From NCBI RefSeq assembly GCF_020921035.1, contig NC_063157.1:21221015-21285014 (forward strand): DNA of 64,000 nt, written 5' to 3'. The position numbers and the translations under genes are program-made. Of the stretch, positions 15,628 through 28,092 are shown piece by piece. Positions within the stretch are counted from its first letter, which is position 1, and every line of letters begins with the position of its first letter. The DNA comes from Rhodamnia argentea. Lineage: Eukaryota > Streptophyta > Magnoliopsida > Myrtales > Myrtaceae. The notes below the pieces were generated by a model that did no database searches, was not told the origin of the DNA, and worked only from the letters and a program-made list of their open reading frames with translations.

Positions 15628-17084
15628 GAATGGATTTTAGATTTTTCTTTGTCTCCCCTGGGCTGCAGTATTTAAGAGAGCAATTTGTTCTCTTGCAAGC
15701 TGTGATTTATATGTATGCTTTGCTCTGTAGTTGAATTCTGTATGGCTCTTTTATCCATTCTTGTGGAAGTGCTAGTGTTTATCTATTTGCCACCTCCAAT
15801 TGCACAGTGAACTAGCAAAGAATTGGCTTACAAGCTACCATTATGCCCTTGAGATCGTTCAGTGTCGGTTGCCTGGAAACCCGTTCCACGTTTTCGCTCG
15901 TTCTTGAAACGTCGTGATTTGCATCTTAGGCGGTAGAGATTGCATAAGAAAGTCAAGCTCAAGGTGCCTTTTTTAGCATCTGTTTTTGCGTGAGCGAAAG
16001 AGCTCGACTTGCTTGACATCAGATTGGACTAACAGTCGAGAGCTAGCTGGAAGCAGTCAATCGCCCTTACTAAGAAAAAGTTCACCTTGATGAAATCTAA
16101 GACATTGAAATCTGTCTGCATTTTCATACTTAATTTGGAACTTGTTTTTCACTGCTTTGACATTGACTTTGATTGTGCTTTTCTTGTTGCCTCTAGAGTA
16201 AGTATGGGGAAAAAAATTCACTCTTTGCTAGAGGAAGATTCAATGGCTTGTCCCTTATATTCATATAGAGGGGCCATTTTTTTTTAAGGCTCTGAGGGCG
16301 AGAGAAACTGTGAAACTACTTGTTCTGATTAGTCCATCTCTTGAATGAAGCAAACAGGCATTGAGTGACAAAAACAAGATGGTCTTCTTCAAGACAAAAG
16401 TCGAAACCAATAAGAAGCCAAAAGTTTGCAATTAGCTGGAAACTTCCTCATACATAAGAACTTCAACCTGTAAAACCCTTTGTCATGACATAAACACACG
16501 CTTACTGGGAATAGCACAGATGGAAGAAAACAGATGTAGGAATTAAGAGTCTTCTGCAACCAAAGCCCTCCCGATGCTTCGAAAACATCCTCCCGGCACT
16601 TTCGAGAAAGTCGAAAGATGACGTTTCCTTGGGATGATCCTAAAACAGAAGAGGACAGATCCTTATTTTATACGAGGCTTCCATTCAGTTTGGTTCGACT
16701 GAGGAACCGGGTTACATAGGTCTCTGTTCATCTAATAGCAATCGATGGGACCCTCCGAGCAATAACTTAAACAGCTACGTTCCGAGAGACAGATGAAGCA
16801 AAAGTTCCGAATCAATTGGACGTAATGAAAGATTCGAGGAAGGTGGTTCCTTCCTAGCTCAAACAGGAAGCTACTAAGCAAGTCAAATGGTGGCATTTCC
16901 CTCTTGGAACCAACGGCTTTTCGAACTGGTCGTTAGTTACAATGAGCATTTCTCGTGTAGCAGAGGAACATTACAAGACAAACCGCGTGAGCATTGTTCC
17001 CGCTATATTACATCCCCTCCCATTAGGAATGGAAACGTTATCTGCCACAGTCATCTTTTCCTCTAGAGAAGTAACAATTCAGCC
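15628..17084. other. Intergenic region and PHT1 upstream sequence
   Basis: The region contains the LRR kinase 3' UTR, then about 1.2 kb upstream of the phosphate transporter. I looked for P1BS (GNATATNC), the phosphate-starvation box, and found no clear match. An ACTTGTTCT at about 16318 only partly resembles the mycorrhiza-related CTTGTTC motif and is weak. No other gene is supported. Confidence 0.4.
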
Positions 17085-18728
17085 ATGGCAGATGCCAGCA
17101 AAGTCGTCTTCTCGGAGTTGGACAATGCCAAGACCCAACTCTATCATTTTAAGGCGATCGTCATAGCAGGGATGGGGTTCTTCACCGATGCGTATGACCT
17201 CTTCTGCATTACTGCAGTCACCAAGCTGTTGGGTCGCTTATACTACTACGACCCCAGCACCGGAGAACCGGGTGCTCTTCCGAAAAACGTCTCTAATGCC
17301 ATCCAAGGAGTCGCTCTATGTGGAACTTTAGCAGGCCAGCTCTTCTTCGGATGGCTTGGGGACAAACTCGGCCGCAAGAAGGTCTATGGGATCACCTTAG
17401 TCACCATGGTTGGATGCGCCTTGGCCTCGGGCCTGTCCTTTGGGTCCACAGCACACAGCGTGATCGGCAGCCTATGCTTCTTCAGATTCTGGCTTGGTTT
17501 CGGTATCGGAGGAGATTATCCGCTCTCAGCTGTCATCATGTCCGAATACGCCAATCAGAAAACCCGAGGAGGGTTCATCGCGGCTGTTTTCGCGATGCAA
17601 GGTGTCGGGATTCTATTTGCTGGGGCTGTTGCGATGCTGGTCTCAAAGATATTCCTGGCAGCATTCCCAGCCGATCCATTTGAGGTGGATCCTGTCTATT
17701 CCACTCAGCCGCAGGGTGAGTTCGTTTGGCGGATTGTCCTAATGTTCGGGGCGGTCCCAGCCGCCTTGACCTACTATTGGCGGATGAAAATGCCCGAGAC
17801 CGCGAGGTACACTGCCTTGGTCCAGGGAGACCACAAGAAGGCTGCGTCTGACATGGCCAAAGTCCTGGAGAAGGACTTAGGAATCGATGAATCACGATAC
17901 AACGCCAATACCAACGTTCCTGTCAACCCTCAGCCTTCGTACGGTCTATTGTCGAACGAGTTCCTCCGAAGACATGGGCTCCACCTACTCGGGACCATGA
18001 CCACCTGGTTCTTGCTGGACATCGCCTTCTACAGCCTCCAGCTCGCGCAGAAGGACATATACTCTGTCAGCGGCATCCTACACCGGCCAGGGACCATGAA
18101 CGCGATCGAGGAGGTGTTCGAGTTATCGAAAGCCATGTTCATTATCGCCCTGGTGGCGACGGTCCCCGGGTACTGGTTCACGGTTTTCTTGATCGACAAG
18201 ATCGGGCGGTTCCCCATCCAGCTCATCGGGTTCCTGGCGATGTCGGTCTTCATGGCAGTCCTAGGAATCAGGTACAAGCACTTCAGGGGCGTCTACTGCC
18301 CCAAAGGCTCTCCCAAAGAGTACTGCGAGGGCCATTCGATGACCTTCATCGCCTTCTACGGACTCACCCTCTTCTTCGCCAACTTTGGACCCAACTCCAC
18401 AACCTTCATAATCCCAGCCGAGCTCTTCCCCGCAAGGTTCAGGTCAACCTGCCACGGAATCTCGGCAGCGGCAGGCAAAGCCGGAGCCATCATCGGAGCA
18501 TTCTGGATTCAGACGTACACACAGAGCGACTCCGGGACTAAGAAGGCGATCATTGCACTGTCTGTGGTCAACCTGCTGGGCTTCCTCTTCACTTTCCTGG
18601 TGCCGGAGACAAAGGGCAGGTCCCTGGAGGAGATTTCTGGGGAGGATCTTCAGTACCAGGACCAGAATGGGAGTGACAGGACAAAAAGTGCTGGTGCTGA
18701 TGTGGTTCCTGAGACTCAGATGGTTTAG
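17085..18728 (+). CDS. PHT1: High-affinity inorganic phosphate:H+ symporter, PHT1 family
   Basis: A plasma-membrane major-facilitator transporter that takes up phosphate with protons. It is a single exon of 547 residues, normal for PHT1 (about 520-550). The family signature [13 protein letters not shown] lies at about residue 142, with isoleucine/valine variation only. Other landmarks are [11 protein letters not shown] in helix 1, [14 protein letters not shown] in the first cytosolic loop, a large central hydrophilic loop (about residues 230-300), [21 protein letters not shown] and the conserved [10 protein letters not shown]. Twelve membrane helices fit the hydropathy pattern. The coding sequence is GC-richer than its surroundings. 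The exact paralogue within PHT1 cannot be assigned by eye. The start is the ATG in CCATGGCAGATG, giving the usual MAD N-terminus. Confidence 0.96.
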   Translation: MADASKVVFSELDNAKTQLYHFKAIVIAGMGFFTDAYDLFCITAVTKLLGRLYYYDPSTGEPGALPKNVSNAIQGVALCGTLAGQLFFGWLGDKLGRKKVYGITLVTMVGCALASGLSFGSTAHSVIGSLCFFRFWLGFGIGGDYPLSAVIMSEYANQKTRGGFIAAVFAMQGVGILFAGAVAMLVSKIFLAAFPADPFEVDPVYSTQPQGEFVWRIVLMFGAVPAALTYYWRMKMPETARYTALVQGDHKKAASDMAKVLEKDLGIDESRYNANTNVPVNPQPSYGLLSNEFLRRHGLHLLGTMTTWFLLDIAFYSLQLAQKDIYSVSGILHRPGTMNAIEEVFELSKAMFIIALVATVPGYWFTVFLIDKIGRFPIQLIGFLAMSVFMAVLGIRYKHFRGVYCPKGSPKEYCEGHSMTFIAFYGLTLFFANFGPNSTTFIIPAELFPARFRSTCHGISAAAGKAGAIIGAFWIQTYTQSDSGTKKAIIALSVVNLLGFLFTFLVPETKGRSLEEISGEDLQYQDQNGSDRTKSAGADVVPETQMV

Positions 18729-20800
18729 GCCCTTGAGCTCCATGTCATTCTTGATTGTCTCTGCTCTACTCCCTGAAGATTTGTGGTAATAAACTTGGTT
18801 CGAGGATGAATAAACATGTAATCTTTCAATGTAAAGACTTAGCCGAGAGACAAGCGTCTGCGCCAATCGTTCCAAATCAAAGCTCTGTTTTTTTTTATGT
18901 AGAAATTATTTTCGATAATAAAAATATCTTTCGTTAATTAGTTATTTCAAGAAATACAAGCAGACCCTTTTTAGCAAAACATATTTTAAATCGCTCAATT
19001 TTTCACGAAATAAATGGAGCCCGACTCGAACGGAACCCCAGAAAAAGAATTCGTGTTGGATCGGCTCGAACAATCAGCCTCGCTATTACGTGCGTTTGCA
19101 CTGTTGGGCCTGTTATTGGGCCATCTCGGAAAGCCGCAGGCTCTTGTTGGGCCATAAAACTTGCACTGTCATCTCGCCCCATTTAATTAGTTATACAGCA
19201 TTTAACTTCCCATTTGTTTCTCGAATAATAAATATTTTTAAAAATATTTTCCCAAAGACTGATATCTGCTATCACTCGAGATACTCAGTCAATGAAAAAC
19301 GATATCTTCATCGAAGCAACAATTTATGTTTAAACATTTATGCCGACAAGGAAAATGTTATTTTTCATTATTATTTTTTTTGTGGGTTATGCAAGCTATC
19401 ATTGTTGAAAAAAATATATATATTCTTCAAATCGAAACAAAACGTGCCCTAAGTGAGTTAGATAATCTTAACCATATGCTATTAAATGGATTATCGTAAA
19501 TATAGAATTACATGGTATGGTGATGGTGGGTAAGAAAGGGCCGGCCTACTTAAGTGGTCAATTTTTTTTTTCCGACTAGACTGGAGACATAAATGCCAAA
19601 ATCTCTTGACATTTAAGCTGAGTTTGTCTTTGGCAAATTGGAGAGCTTCGAAGAGATGCGATTGCGATTGCAATTGCAAAGCTCTCCCCTCTGAAATCCT
19701 TTGGCCCAAGAGAGATAGAGAGGAGCTTTGATTATTCTTGAAATGTTGATGCGTTATTTTTTTTTTTTTTCAACTTTATCATCGCTAAGATGATTTCGGA
19801 AACTCCCTTTCGTGCCGCTGGCAAAGGGCTCATGCCACTGTCGAGCAGCTGGCAAGCCAGATTTGGCCAAACATGGCACCGATTGATCTTGTTCAATACG
19901 CTCTTGGATTAAAATCCATTAAATATTATTTACACTTTGAAAAAGGCCAGTCAACCTCAAATTTTTTATATTTTTCGAAAGACTTTTGCCTTCAAAAACC
20001 AACAAAACGCACCATTCATAATGTCGCATCATACTTGCATCGAGTCAAAATACATCTTATCTCTGTATCGGAGCCCACCACATATTTTCCTGGTGATTCT
20101 ATGAGACGAAACAAAGCATCGCAAACTTTTTTTAGGAGATAGAGTAAGATTTTGTGGAAAAACATCATCTCGGAAAAAATCGTGTTACGTCATCATCCGG
20201 TAATGGTACGTCAAGATCTTGAAATGAGAGGTGGAGACGGAGATGCAACGGACGATCCAGATCACATCATTTAAACTACCGTTTTCCTCGGATTACCTAC
20301 ACTGGGCCCCACTTCACCGCGGTTTTTTTCTCTCCCTGGGGCCCACCGCGGGGCCCTTAAACGCTGTGCTTAGTCGCTCCTCGAGTCCGACCTACATCGA
20401 AAAGTCGCAGCTTGACCCGACCCCCCCACATTCCCGACCCACGGCTCGCGTCGTGCCACGTGTAAAGCACAGCTAGCACCCGAGCCGTTTGTCAACCCCA
20501 AATCTCTTTTTTTTTTTTTTTTCTGCGGTATTCCAAGTTTGACTCCTTCGCCTCTTTCTTTTTGGCTTTTCAGCCATACAATTCAGAGCGCACCAGCTTC
20601 GGTTTAAAGAGTCGGTGTTCTAACTGTTTGCCAATTAATCATTGATCTAATCACGATTACCTCTTTGGCTTCTTCAAAATTCGGATCCACCCTTTTAGTA
20701 ATTCAACCACAATCAATATAAATTATTGAGAATATGATGATGGTTGTTTATGAGAATGCGCATATTCATACTGATTTTTTTCGATGACCGAGTCTACAAA
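18729..20800. other. Intergenic region, no supported gene
   Basis: Two AATAAA-type signals within 80 bases of the PHT1 stop suggest its 3' end. The rest is AT-rich with T-runs near 19565, 19758 and 20505. The GC-rich stretch 20280-20480 gives open frames, but no protein family was recognised. Confidence 0.4.
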
Positions 20801-20807
20801 AAAAATC

Positions 20808-21530
20808 TTTTGGGTTTGGTTCAGCATTTGAAATGGATTTTAAGAAAATACAAATGCCTTCAACCTAAAGAAATTTGAGAAAATGCTAATCATGTTCGGT
20901 AAAAACTCATTTGGAATGGGCTTTGATTAAACTGGTGTTTGGTAGAAACAATTTTGCAAATGAGCTTTGAATGCAAATTTCTTTTTTTTTTTAATCAAAA
21001 ATAACCTTCGTTGGACGGGTAAATGCCGGTGGCCATCGCCCGACCTCAAGCCCCCCTCGCCAAGGGTCGCGCTACCCAAGCGACGGCGGCTTGAGATTGC
21101 GCGACCTCAAGCGACACATGGGTTTGCGTGAGCAAGGAGCCGCCGCCGGGGTCACGCAACCTAGGCATTGTCACTTGGGCGGCGGCTCTCGCCCGGGCAA
21201 TCGATCCTTGCCGGCCCCTCGCCATTCCTCGGCTAGTGAACTCCACATCTCAATCCTCAATCAACAAAGAACATGAACAGTGTGAGAGAGGGGTAAAGTC
21301 GGAAAAATGGGAAATCGGCGAGGATAGTTTTGGAACGAAGAAAAGTTTTTTGGTATTTTACCAAATGCTGAAAGCCCAATGCTGATAGAGATCAGCATTG
21401 GATTTTTAGCTTCTTCAAGGATAATAGTTAGCCAAATGCTGGCCTAAAACTGAATCAAACGCTTCAATATTCTCCCAAAGAGCTTTGAGGGAAGAAAGTT
21501 TTTTGAAAAAGTTGTACCAAACCCACCCGA
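20808..21530. repeat. Putative non-autonomous DNA transposon with GC-rich core
   Basis: The left end reads GGGTTTGGTTCAGCATTTG. The reverse complement of the right end reads GGGTTTGGTACAACTTTTTC, so the two ends form an imperfect terminal inverted repeat. Sub-terminal sequence contains CCAAATGCTG-like units in both orientations. The centre (21010-21230) is GC-rich and gives overlapping open frames on both strands without motifs. No transposase was seen and the target-site duplication is unclear. The superfamily is not assigned. Confidence 0.45.
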
Positions 21531-21990
21531 AAGCAGTCATCTTTCATCCATTTTGAATTCCAATTCCTTGTCATACTTCCACAAAACATGTGTTCCTTTT
21601 CTTCGCTTGAGAAAATACCGCGTGAAGAGGCGCCCAATGCCAGAAAAACAGAGGTTGACTTGGGGGAACATACAAAACGAGACTCGTCCGGACATCGAGA
21701 TAACGGTCGCGCGAGGGAGACTGGGAATGTCCATGGACATGGTGTGCGCGAGGCGTGAACAGGTCAACACATGTTGGCCTCGGAACACGACAGCACCAGT
21801 CGCAGCCAACACGTAATCCGCCACCTCATCTGACGTGCCCTTTGATTTAAAGAATCCGAAAAAATTGGTTATTCAGCTCGCACTCCTATGCTCTGTCTCG
21901 TCTTTGGGCCATGATGTCCTGTCTGTGCCCGCCCCAATTCAATGCTACTTTATCAGCACCCAACGACATCTTCTTTCTCTTTTGTTGTTC
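21531..21990. other. Upstream flank of the EDR4-like gene
   Basis: Overlapping 87- and 95-codon frames run on opposite strands here, with no recognisable family. They are most likely chance. Sequence just before 22000 (TTTGTTGTTCTGC) leads into the GA-rich leader. Confidence 0.3.
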
Positions 21991-21999
21991 TGCTATTTT

Positions 22000-22004
22000 A
22001 GCTG

Positions 22005-22040
<36 letters not shown>

Positions 22041-23286
22041 GATTTTCAGTTCTGGGTCAATGGGTTTGACTGGGAAAGCTTCTTAAACACGGAAAAGAAG
22101 ACTCCCTGTGGTTCTTGAATTTCAAATTCCAAGAGAGAGAGAGAGAGAGAGAGAGAAGCAGTGAAGAAGCAAAGCAAGAAACAACCGATGTGGAAAATGA
22201 ACAGATGGGTTTGTGTTCTTCGGGGGCAAAGAAACGAAGTTTCCACCATTTTTCTCTATTCCCACTTTCTTTCTAGCAAGGTTCGTTTTGGTCTACGCTT
22301 TCACACTTGTACCCACACCCTTCTTCTTTTATAGCATTTGATCTAGATACCAGACAGACTTCCACTTATTGTTGCTTCTCAATTTAGAATCCCTATTCTA
22401 TTTTTCCTGTCTAGTTTTGTGTGAAAGACAAAAAGCCATTTGAAGAAGGAGGGGCTGTCTCGGATTCATTTTGGATCTTGCTCTGTTTTGATCTGCTTCT
22501 AGCGGGATTATGTATGTCAGACAAAGTTATTCCTCTTTATTTGTCTTAGTTTTGTTGTTCCGTGTTCATTAATTTCTTCTTATTTTCACTCTCTAGAATT
22601 GGGAATATTCCTCTGTAGGTGTGTTTCTGCTTTCTTTAAGGTTTGGCTGTATAGGCTTCGAATATTCTGGAACTGAGGTGGAGTAGATGTAGGACAATCT
22701 TCTTTCCTGTTTGTGTTTGTGGATCTCTTGTACGCCGTCTTGGTGATTGTTTAGTTATGGCATTTTCTCTGTGGTTTTAGAATTCGATTTCAGGCATCTG
22801 AGTGGGCTGAAATTAGACGGATTTCGTGTTTTTGCTGATCTCCGATGAATCCACATAGAATTTTAGAGAATCCTTTCGGTCACCAGGACAAAAACTCCTC
22901 GTTTCTTAGACAATTCCTGGTATGCTATGAAGGCAGTTTGATGTACTGTACTCTGTAAATTGCTGAATAAGTTCTGCTGGTTGTGGGGACAGTTGCTTAT
23001 TTGGGTTGTACTTGTGCATATACTTCTGTGGAAGGTTAGTTTGTTGGGCATGCTTTTCTGCATTTGTGACAACTGAGCAATGAACATTCACAGGTTGAGA
23101 TTATCGTTTCAATGTGCATATCTAATAGATGTGCTTTCCTTTCGTTTGCTTTCAGAACTGATGTTTCGTACCTTGTCGATTAGGATGCTTCATAACTGAG
23201 TCTTGGCCTTGATATCATCTCCGCCAAACATTAGTCAAAGGGATTTTATCTGAAAGAGATAAGAGCCATAAAAATTGGGGGAGATC
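22000..23286 (+). promoter_or_regulatory. Leader of the EDR4-like gene: two (GA)n tracts, probable intron, upstream ORF
   Basis: Pure GA repeats occur at about 22006-22037 and 22132-22157, typical of plant 5' leaders. A strong acceptor TTTGCTTTCAG ends at 23156, so a leader intron is likely, with its donor not fixed (possibly near 22280). After the acceptor, an upstream ATG at 23162 opens a 12-codon frame that stops at 23198-23200, 86 bases before the main ATG. Confidence 0.45.
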
Positions 23287-26053
23287 ATGACAGATAGTGC
23301 AGCTCCTAAAGTTCGACTTGTCAAGTGTCCAAGATGCCGGGAGCTCCTTCGAGAATCAGCAGATGTTCCTGTATATAGATGTGGCGGGTGCAGCGTGATT
23401 CTTCAAGGTAATTATCTTGGTATATTCTGTATACTTTGAGGAATTTGTGATTCTTCAGTGCTGTCAATGTTTTTGCAAGTTGAAAGACCCTTAAAGGGCT
23501 CATCTTGGGAATCTCTTACATGTAGAGCAGTAGAAGACCCTCTCCGCTTTCTGTTTCTGTATGTTTTCATGATTTTCTGTCCCAAGATTGCTTTGACCTA
23601 TACCATTATCCTCTTAATCTGCTCTCGCGAAAATCTGTACCTCTAATTTGCTAGGATGAGTTGACTTCATAGCTTTTGAAGCGAGTGATGACAGAAAGGT
23701 TGCCCTTCTTTATGTTTTTCTGATGACACCTTGTTGTTGGCACACAGCAAAATACTGGAGGAATGACGCCAAGGATACAGGGTCAGATATTCGTGAAGAG
23801 AGTAGCATCCCGACAGAGAAATCAGCTTATGGTAATGGTTCTGAGGATAAACAATCAAGCAGCACACGTAATGAAATGATGATTCCTTCATCAGAAGATA
23901 GTTCTGTAAATCTAAATGGTCTGGGCGAACGGGAGACATCTATCTGTCATAACCCGGAGCAGGCAGAAGAGGCACAGTTTTGTAACGGTGACCTCAACAA
24001 TGGGAAGAGCGGAAGCGAATCTGGGAATATTGACGTGGAGGAAAATGGAGAACTTGAGGAGCCTTGTTTGTCTGCTGCGGTTAGTTCTCATGATAACAAT
24101 CAGTCATCTCAAATTGGTGAAACGATGGAAGGTCAGCTAAAAGAAGAAAGTTTGCCAATCCCTGAAGCAAACTCTGTGCTAGAAGCAAATAATGGTGCGA
24201 TTGACTCCAAGAATGACAGCCCGAGAACGGTATCCGGAAGTAGTTCGCAGGTTACCGAAGAGGGTCTAGCGGAAGAAAACATATTAGCCAGTGACGCCCC
24301 ACTGTTGTCTTCTGGCGAACAGAAAGAGCAACTCCAGACTGATGTTGCAATTCGTCATGCTTTTGAGCGGATGACGTCTAAGGAAACATTTGCAAGCACG
24401 GAGTATGTTGACCCAGTCTCTGAATTCAGCGACGCATTAGGTGACATGTCCGTATCACCCGCTGCCAGAAGCTCTCATGCTTATGAAGGCAGCGTGTCTT
24501 CTTACGACGCCTTCGAAGATCAATACCATGACAGGGATTTCCATAAGTTTAAGTATCCTGGAGAGAAAATGAATTCTGTGCCTTCTAAAGAACGGCGAAA
24601 TAGGGGCAAGTATCGGGTGAATGGCTTGGTGGGTAGAGATGCTCGAGTTCGTCATCCAGATAGGCACTTTGCACTGCCTTTTTCTTCAGATATGGGGCTT
24701 TATGCCATGAAAGGAAGCAGATGGGTCCAAAATGGGATGGCAGAACCCTCGAGCCACGTCCCTCCTAGTAGATACCATATAGGATCAGAAAGAGATGAAT
24801 TACCGCCTAGGATTCCAAGGCAACCCGGAGCTGGCTATGATCATGGAAGTCCATCCAGTCAAGTGTACCCTGAGCATGACAAGTTGAAACTATTGAAAAT
24901 GGTCTATGAACTGGAGGACCAACTTAAGAGGACATGTAACCTGGATGAGGTGGCTAGCGAAAGGGTTTCTGCGGGATTCAACTGGAAGGAAAAGCATAGC
25001 CGTATGTACTATGATGGTGGCCTATTGGAGGAGAGCAACTCTCCAGGATTAAATGTACCTGGATATCTTAGGAGAAGCGAGCCACGCAATAATTGGCGAT
25101 CCTCAAAAATACCCTTCTCCGCCGAGATGACGAAAAGAAGTTACCAATACAACCACACCCATTTGCGTCATTTCCCTCCTGAGTATCGACGCTCTGAGCC
25201 GTTGCCTCCACCTAATATATACAATAGAGGCCTCTACGGTTTCCATGACACTCGGAATCCCTATAGTCCCTACAGCTCGTGTGCCTCAAGCCCTCAGCGT
25301 TATATGGATGATGAGCCCTCGATGGGGGATAGTGAGACTAACTCCAATCACCGGAGGTATAAGATCCGAGAATTTAACAATTATTTTAGGGAAAATCATC
25401 ATGTGGTGAAGAGGCATTTACGTCCTATAACTGGTGGTGCCCCACTCCTAACTTGCGACCGATGCTCAGAACTTCTGCAACTTCCTGCAGATTTTCTGTT
25501 TTTCAAGAAGAGGTGTCATCGACTAAGGTGCGGTGCTTGCAAGGCAGTGCTCAAATTTTCAGTTCAAAACCGAATTCATATAGTGCCATATGTGCGAGAT
25601 GCTGAAGCGCCTCCACCTAGCGAGGCCGAAGACTATGATGACTCAATGAATAGGCGGAGATATCCGCCGACTTCTCATGCCAATGGTTTTCCACAAGCGG
25701 AACCTGTGTCTTGCTCTGATGATTACGGACTTTCCATAGGTAAAAGCTGTTCAACAGAAGGCGATCCTGCTTTGTCGGCACAGTTTCATGCTCTAGACGA
25801 CAGTACACAGGAGAAGATGAAATCTTCTCTGAATCAGTGCCGAAACAAACAAAACAGTCTGCCTGGAATCTACAAATCAGCCTGTTGCTCTGGGCAGAAT
25901 GGAATGTCCCCCGATGCCGAGGGGCTCCCCCGTCGATCAAACTCACCACTTCATCAGCTTATGGGGTATTGTTCAGTGAGCCAGGTCTTTCGAGGGCCTG
26001 AACCGTCAGATGCAGGTGCAAGTTCATCTAGCCAGAAAAAGTCAGGATCTTGA
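23287..26053 (+). CDS. EDR4-like zinc-ribbon protein (DUF3133 family)
   Basis: Two exons (23287-23407, 23748-26053) give 808 residues. The N-terminus carries a small zinc ribbon, CPRC then CGGC (residues about 10-36), as in Arabidopsis ENHANCED DISEASE RESISTANCE 4. A long acidic, Ser-rich, disordered middle follows. A short possible coiled coil (KLLKMVYELEDQLKRT) lies near residue 385. The C-terminus (about 604-652) holds the DUF3133 domain with CDRCSELLQLP and CGACKAVLKFS, a second Cys4 zinc ribbon. EDR4 is reported as a negative regulator of powdery mildew resistance acting with clathrin and EDR1; the function here is inferred from the family. The ATG is chosen because it starts MTDSAAPKVRLVKCPRC, the usual N-terminus. 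Confidence 0.88.
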
Positions 26054-26840
26054 CGATTTCCTCGCATAGCTTAGGCCTGAGAGAACTGGAACACGAGCAT
26101 GTGATCAGGATCTATTACTGTTCTTCGGCGTTGAATCATTTCAAATTCTGGGCATTAAGAGAGCAATGCTGCAATGATAGTGTAGAACCTCTCCTATCCA
26201 TTATTTCGCCGCAGAGAGTTAGATACACTAGATGCAGATTGTGAAGTTCAGATTTTCAGTGGTAGAGTTTCTTTTTTAACAGTAGTGTATGTACACGAAG
26301 GTGCAAGGGAGGATCTCTCAATTGATTTGTTTGTTCTTGTAAGTTGTTATCCATATACCACCTCTACACATGTACACTGAATTTTCCGCAGCGTCTGTAT
26401 TTTATGTTCGTCCCCGCCGTGCATCCAAAACTAAAACGAAGCCGATGTAAAAAGGATTTGACTAGTGTTCGCTTTTCTTGAATTTTGAGGGATCATTTGG
26501 TTTCATTTTATCTGCTTATACAAGGCATTTCTTCCCAAAAACTCTCTTCCATCTGTTCTGATGCAAATTTTGTTCGAGCTTCTGGTTCGATGCATTGACT
26601 GTTCGTTCTCATGTTGTGGGATTGTCATGAACTAATCTTTATCTCATCTGGCGAGATTGAATAAAGCTTGGTGTTGGGAATCAGATAGTGAGTTAGATTT
26701 TTACTCTCTGGCCGCGGTGGCGGACCAATAAACTTAGATTAGAGAAGTTGCATATGCATATCAAGGATAGTCTTGCATTTCACCTATTAAATTTTCCCGT
26801 TTCGCCTAAAGAAAAAAAAAATCTATTTTTGTTTCGCCTA
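26054..26840. other. 3' UTR and spacer downstream of the EDR4-like gene
   Basis: The first ~450 bases look like 3' UTR, with no family signature in any frame. A 31-bp unit containing TTTCGCCTAAAGAAAAAAAA occurs twice in tandem at about 26801-26852. Confidence 0.4.
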
Positions 26841-26843
26841 AAG

Positions 26844-27078
26844 AAAAAAAAATTGATTTTTCAGTTTCCGACGAATAGCTACTCCCATTTCAACAAACTC
26901 AAGGTATCATCATAATTGTCATCGTATAATTCAATAGAAGATTTTATTCTTTTGAATCTTGCGACTAGTGAAAATTTTCTTTATATAACGTAAAATACCC
27001 TAAACCTCTCAATAAGTTCATTATTTTTAAGAATCTTAAATGCTTTTCTTGGTTTTCATTTTTCTAGAAAGACATTTT
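26844..27078. repeat. Direct repeat, copy A
   Basis: This ~235-bp block is repeated about 320 bp downstream. Shared stretches include TTCAACAAACT, AGATTTTATTCTTTTGAATC, TTTATATAACGTAAAAT, AAACCTCTCAATAA and TTTCTTGGTTTTCATTTTTC. The two copies differ by scattered substitutions and small indels. No coding potential. Confidence 0.8.
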
Positions 27079-27164
27079 ATTCTACCTTTTCTCTTTTATC
27101 TGACGTATGGTAGCAAATCTGCAAAAAAAGAAAAAAAGAAAAGAAAAGAAATACCTTTTCGTAA

Positions 27165-27395
27165 AAAAAAAAACCGATTTTTAAGTTTTTGACAAATAGC
27201 TTCTCCCGTTTCAACAAACTTGAGATATCAACATTATTGCCATCCGATCGATAGGAGATTTTATTCTTTTGAATCTTGGGATTAATTAAAATTGGCTTTA
27301 TATAACGTAAAATGCCTTAAACCTCTCAATAATTTCATAATTTTTAAAAATCTTAAATGCTTTTCTTGGTTTTCATTTTTCTAGAAAGACATACT
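27165..27395. repeat. Direct repeat, copy B
   Basis: Second copy of the block at 26844-27078, in the same orientation. It lies about 100-300 bp upstream of the likely SHPRH leader, so it may form part of that promoter. An A/G-rich simple-sequence spacer separates the copies. Confidence 0.8.
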
Positions 27396-27469
27396 TTTTT
27401 CTTGGACCGACTTATAGAAGTAAATTTTTTTTTAAAAAAAAAACCGACTTATGGTAATCCTGGAAAATT

Positions 27470-28092
27470 GTTAGTGTGCCCGAGGAGTTCGACCTTGCCG
27501 CGGCACAACCCAATCAAAAACCAAAGAACAGTTCCTGCGGATCACTTCACGGTGGTGAGATTAGCACCGCCCCTCCTTGCCCGCAGTCAGCGAGCCGAAT
27601 CCAATCCCAACACACGCACTGCAAATACACGAGCAGTCGCACTCGCCCCCTCCGCGCGTGAAATTCAGCTTCGCCTTGCAGCTCGATTCGAGCCTCGACC
27701 CGACCAGCGGCGCTTCCTCTTCCAGGTCGGTGACGCTCGTAGTTTGCTAATAGTAATTGTTCTTCGTTCATCATTGTCTGCATGGTGAATTGGTTGTTGT
27801 ATCTGCGGTTTATGGGAAAACCTGAGCTTGTTATCACACTTTGTGTTGATATTTATCTTCGCTTCTGATGCCCGTACTGTTAAGAATATTGGTAATAAGC
27901 ACCTGAGGCACTCTGTAAGCAACAACTGGAAAGTTTGTAACTTTGAATACACCGTCTCATTGGGTTGTGTTTAATGTGTCTTAACAAGTGCCTCGAAGGG
28001 CACATTTACAAGACCCTTTTTATCAAAAGTGTCGTTCTCTTTGTTATATTTTGATCACAGTCTGATTTGGTCTGAATGATGTGTATACAGGG
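27470..28092 (+). promoter_or_regulatory. SHPRH-like gene leader with predicted 5' UTR intron
   Basis: GC-rich leader-like sequence (about 27480-27726) ends in CTTCCAG|GTCGGT. The matching acceptor GTATACAG ends at 28090, two bases before the main ATG. This predicts a 364-bp leader intron (27727-28090). Inferred from splice signals only. Confidence 0.45.

Noticed and set aside
16000-17084. P1BS phosphate-starvation box upstream of PHT1
   Set aside because: No GNATATNC match was seen; ATAT-containing words present have the wrong flanking bases.
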